From the NCBI RefSeq assembly GCF_012933655.1, contig NZ_JABBJJ010000013.1, positions 1 through 64,000 on the forward strand: a stretch of 64,000 bases of DNA, given 5' to 3'. Origin of the DNA: Pyxidicoccus fallax. GTDB taxonomy: Bacteria > Myxococcota > Myxococcia > Myxococcales > Myxococcaceae. The notes under the pieces are model-generated. The model was not told the DNA's origin. It made no database searches and saw only the letters and a program-made list of their open reading frames with translations. This document shows, piece by piece, positions 62,560 through 64,000 of the stretch; the first letter of the stretch is position 1, and each line of letters begins with the position of its first letter. The position numbers and the translations under genes are program-made.

Positions 62560-62876
62560 GGATTCCCCCTCCTCGTGCCGTCTCGGGCACGGCAAGGTCT
62601 GACGGTAGCGCGTGAGCCCTGGCGCCGGGCAGCGGGTCCGACTCACCCCACAGGGACCTAAGCCAGCCGAAGGAAGTTTTGTCAGGGGCAACCACCGCCG
62701 AGGCCGGTAAATCGAGCTTCGGTGCCGCTACCCCCTGAACGGAATTAGTCGGGATGGCTTAGCCAATCGCCGGTGCAGTGCGCGCCGAACATGAGAGCAC
62801 CTCTCCGTGCGGGTGCGCTATCCTCGTTCGTACAGCTCTCGGACTCGGGCGGTTCAATCGCGCCACAGGGGAAACC
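62560..62876. other. 317-base divergent intergenic region
   Basis: It separates the NERD gene (left) from an unknown low-GC gene (right). Promoters for both must lie here; none is clearly seen, and no coding frame is supported. Confidence 0.35.
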
Positions 62877-63398
62877 ATGATAACCGAGCCAGTTCAGGCG
62901 AACATCGCACGACTGCTGAGTGTTGCGCACACCACTCTGAACCTTCTTAGGGATTACAGCGGCCGGCCAAAGCGGGAGCGGGATGTGGACCCAATGCTCT
63001 ACGCGATACTCAATGCGCGCTTCAAGCAACCGGGAGCCCCTGTAACGAGGCAACATCCGATTCAAATGCTCGGTTCAAGGCGTTTGGTCGATTTTCGCAT
63101 CGGTGGCCCCAATCCTATCCTGCTTGAGTTTGCGTTCAGGCCCCGCACAGGGGGAGGCGATCTCTGCAGCAGCACAAACGAATCGGAGATCCTGAAGTTG
63201 TCGCGGTTCCCTCAGACCGAAGCCAAACTCCGTGCTTTGCTGCTCATTGATGCGTCCTCCTCTGGCCCCTACGAACGCGTGCAGCTTGAAACCAAATACA
63301 AGGACATAAGGACCAGCCCCGGAAAGTTCGACAGATGCCCCGTGCGCGTCATCTATGCCCACGAAAAGGAGAGCTTTCACTTCTGTTGGACCCCTTGA
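62877..63398 (+). CDS. Hypothetical low-GC protein, possible restriction-like fold
   Basis: 173 residues from ATG 62877, with AGGGGAAA before it; an open frame from 62778 is less likely. The central segment LVDFRIGGPNPILLEFAFRPR has the order Asp, then Glu-x-x-x-Arg, a loose resemblance to PD-(D/E)xK nucleases, though a catalytic Lys is replaced. GC is lower than that of the host, and it lies among defence-type genes, which fits recent transfer. No family is recognised with confidence. Confidence 0.5.
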   Translation: MITEPVQANIARLLSVAHTTLNLLRDYSGRPKRERDVDPMLYAILNARFKQPGAPVTRQHPIQMLGSRRLVDFRIGGPNPILLEFAFRPRTGGGDLCSSTNESEILKLSRFPQTEAKLRALLLIDASSSGPYERVQLETKYKDIRTSPGKFDRCPVRVIYAHEKESFHFCWTP

Positions 63399-63621
63399 CC
63401 AGGGCTGCCGTGTGCATCAGCCGCTTTCGGCAATCGCAAGCAGCGAATCGCAGCGCACCCCCTATCTGTCCGGGGGAGAAGCGCCGGAGCACGAGGTACC
63501 CGCTGTGACATAGCAACCAGCAAGGGCTGACCGATTCGCACCGGAATACCCGACGAGTTCCGAAAGTGCCCTGCGGCGACCGCAACCGACTGGTAACCGA
63601 GGTCACCGCCCCTTCTCTCGC

Positions 63622-63855
63622 GTGGAGGTGCCCACGTGCGGAGAGCCCGTCTCCCAGCCCCCGACGCCAGAACAGGTGCGCAGGAAGCGCGTCCGCGAGG
63701 ACTACATGCGCGACCTGCGCCGGCTTCGCGGTGAGCCCGAGGAGCCACCGCCGGCCTCGCGCCAGCTCGCGCCCGATGAGCGCTGCAGGTGCGGCGGGCC
63801 GCTGATGCTGGTGGGCGGACGGAGCGTCTGCGCGCTGGGCACGCACGACGATTGA
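63622..63855 (+). CDS. Small hypothetical protein with Cys motif
   Basis: 77 residues from GTG 63622; GTG 63628 is an alternative. It has a charged helical centre (VRRKRVREDYMRDLRRLRGE) and a C-terminal CRCGGPLMLVGGRSVC segment that could bind zinc. It stands alone, upstream of the second copy of the hairpin repeat. Function unknown. Confidence 0.45.
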   Translation: MEVPTCGEPVSQPPTPEQVRRKRVREDYMRDLRRLRGEPEEPPPASRQLAPDERCRCGGPLMLVGGRSVCALGTHDD

Positions 63856-63913
63856 GCCATTCGTGGTGGCGGCAGGCTCTCTGGCGCGGCCACTTCCGCC
63901 TGTCTCAACCACC

Positions 63914-63959
63914 ACACCCGCCGGGCATGGTGCTCCGGCGGGGCTGTTCTCGCGGCGCG
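63914..63959. repeat. Hairpin-bearing direct repeat, copy 2
   Basis: It matches 51649-51694 in the same orientation and carries CCCGCCGG...CCGGCGGG around GCATGGTGCT, an 8-bp hairpin. It precedes a candidate gene start at 63987 by about 28 bases, as copy 1 precedes 51772. Confidence 0.55.
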
Positions 63960-63986
63960 GTGCAGCGCCCACCCGGGTAGGGAGAG

Positions 63987-64000
63987 ATGCCCCCTGCCCT
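63987..64000 (+). CDS. Possible gene start, cut by the window end
   Basis: ATG 63987 follows GGGAGAG closely. Only four codons are visible (MPPA), so nothing can be said about function; the position after the repeat copy is the main reason to note it. Confidence 0.2.

Overview
The window is very GC-rich with strong third-position G/C bias and looks like the chromosome of a myxobacterium of the Myxococcaceae (Myxococcus, Corallococcus or Pyxidicoccus type). The best marker is at the left edge: the tail of an NtrC-type regulator followed by a 248-residue Crp/Fnr protein that matches the developmental pair mrpB-mrpC. Dense two-component and chemosensory genes, myxobacterial lipoproteins and a FadN/FadA beta-oxidation pair fit the same assignment.

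Layout. 1-1282: mrpB tail, a promoter region with twin inverted repeats and a sigma-54-like promoter, then mrpC. 1283-1890: a non-coding array of about ten short repeats. 1890-14529: aromatic amino acid hydroxylase, LysR regulator, sulfatase-like membrane protein, small envelope proteins, a phosphoesterase, a VWA protein, a porin-like barrel and two lipoproteins, one of them a 14-repeat WD40 protein. 14593-19033: a secreted GH16 glycosidase, then a hydrolase, an MFS exporter and a divergent LysR gene that appear to share an operator. 19178-24081: a GlrK/GlrR-like two-component system divergent from a SulP transporter, with a perfect TGTC-N10-GACA site between them. 24231-29140: dgcN-dgcA, a membrane-anchored MutS-family ATPase and a C-type-lectin lipoprotein. 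29214-36159: fadN-fadA under a palindromic operator, an M1 aminopeptidase, a solitary adenine methyltransferase and ribosomal protein L31.

36270-49119 on the minus strand holds two probable operons. The first is a CpoB/YbgF-like lipoprotein followed by a UshA-like protein whose reading frame is interrupted by an in-frame TGA with a SECIS-like hairpin just downstream. I read this as a selenoprotein. The second is a complete chemosensory operon: OmpA-like lipoprotein, two CheW, two six-helix MCPs, a CheA-receiver hybrid, CheB, and CheR with a repeat-rich linker. Most junctions are 4-base overlaps or short gaps. A sigma-54 response regulator (49338-50852) faces away from this operon.

50.7 kb to the end is accessory DNA. 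It starts with an integrase remnant that overlaps the 3' end of the regulator gene and continues with small unknown genes, a pentapeptide-repeat membrane protein, an IS66-family insertion that appears to have cut a HExxH protein, a DUF262/DUF1524 (GmrSD-like) defence gene, a frameshifted NERD-domain gene and further unknown genes. Several of these have lower GC than the backbone. A hairpin-bearing direct repeat lies near both ends of this segment (about 51.65 and 63.91 kb). The region looks like a decayed integrative element or defence island whose right end lies outside the window.
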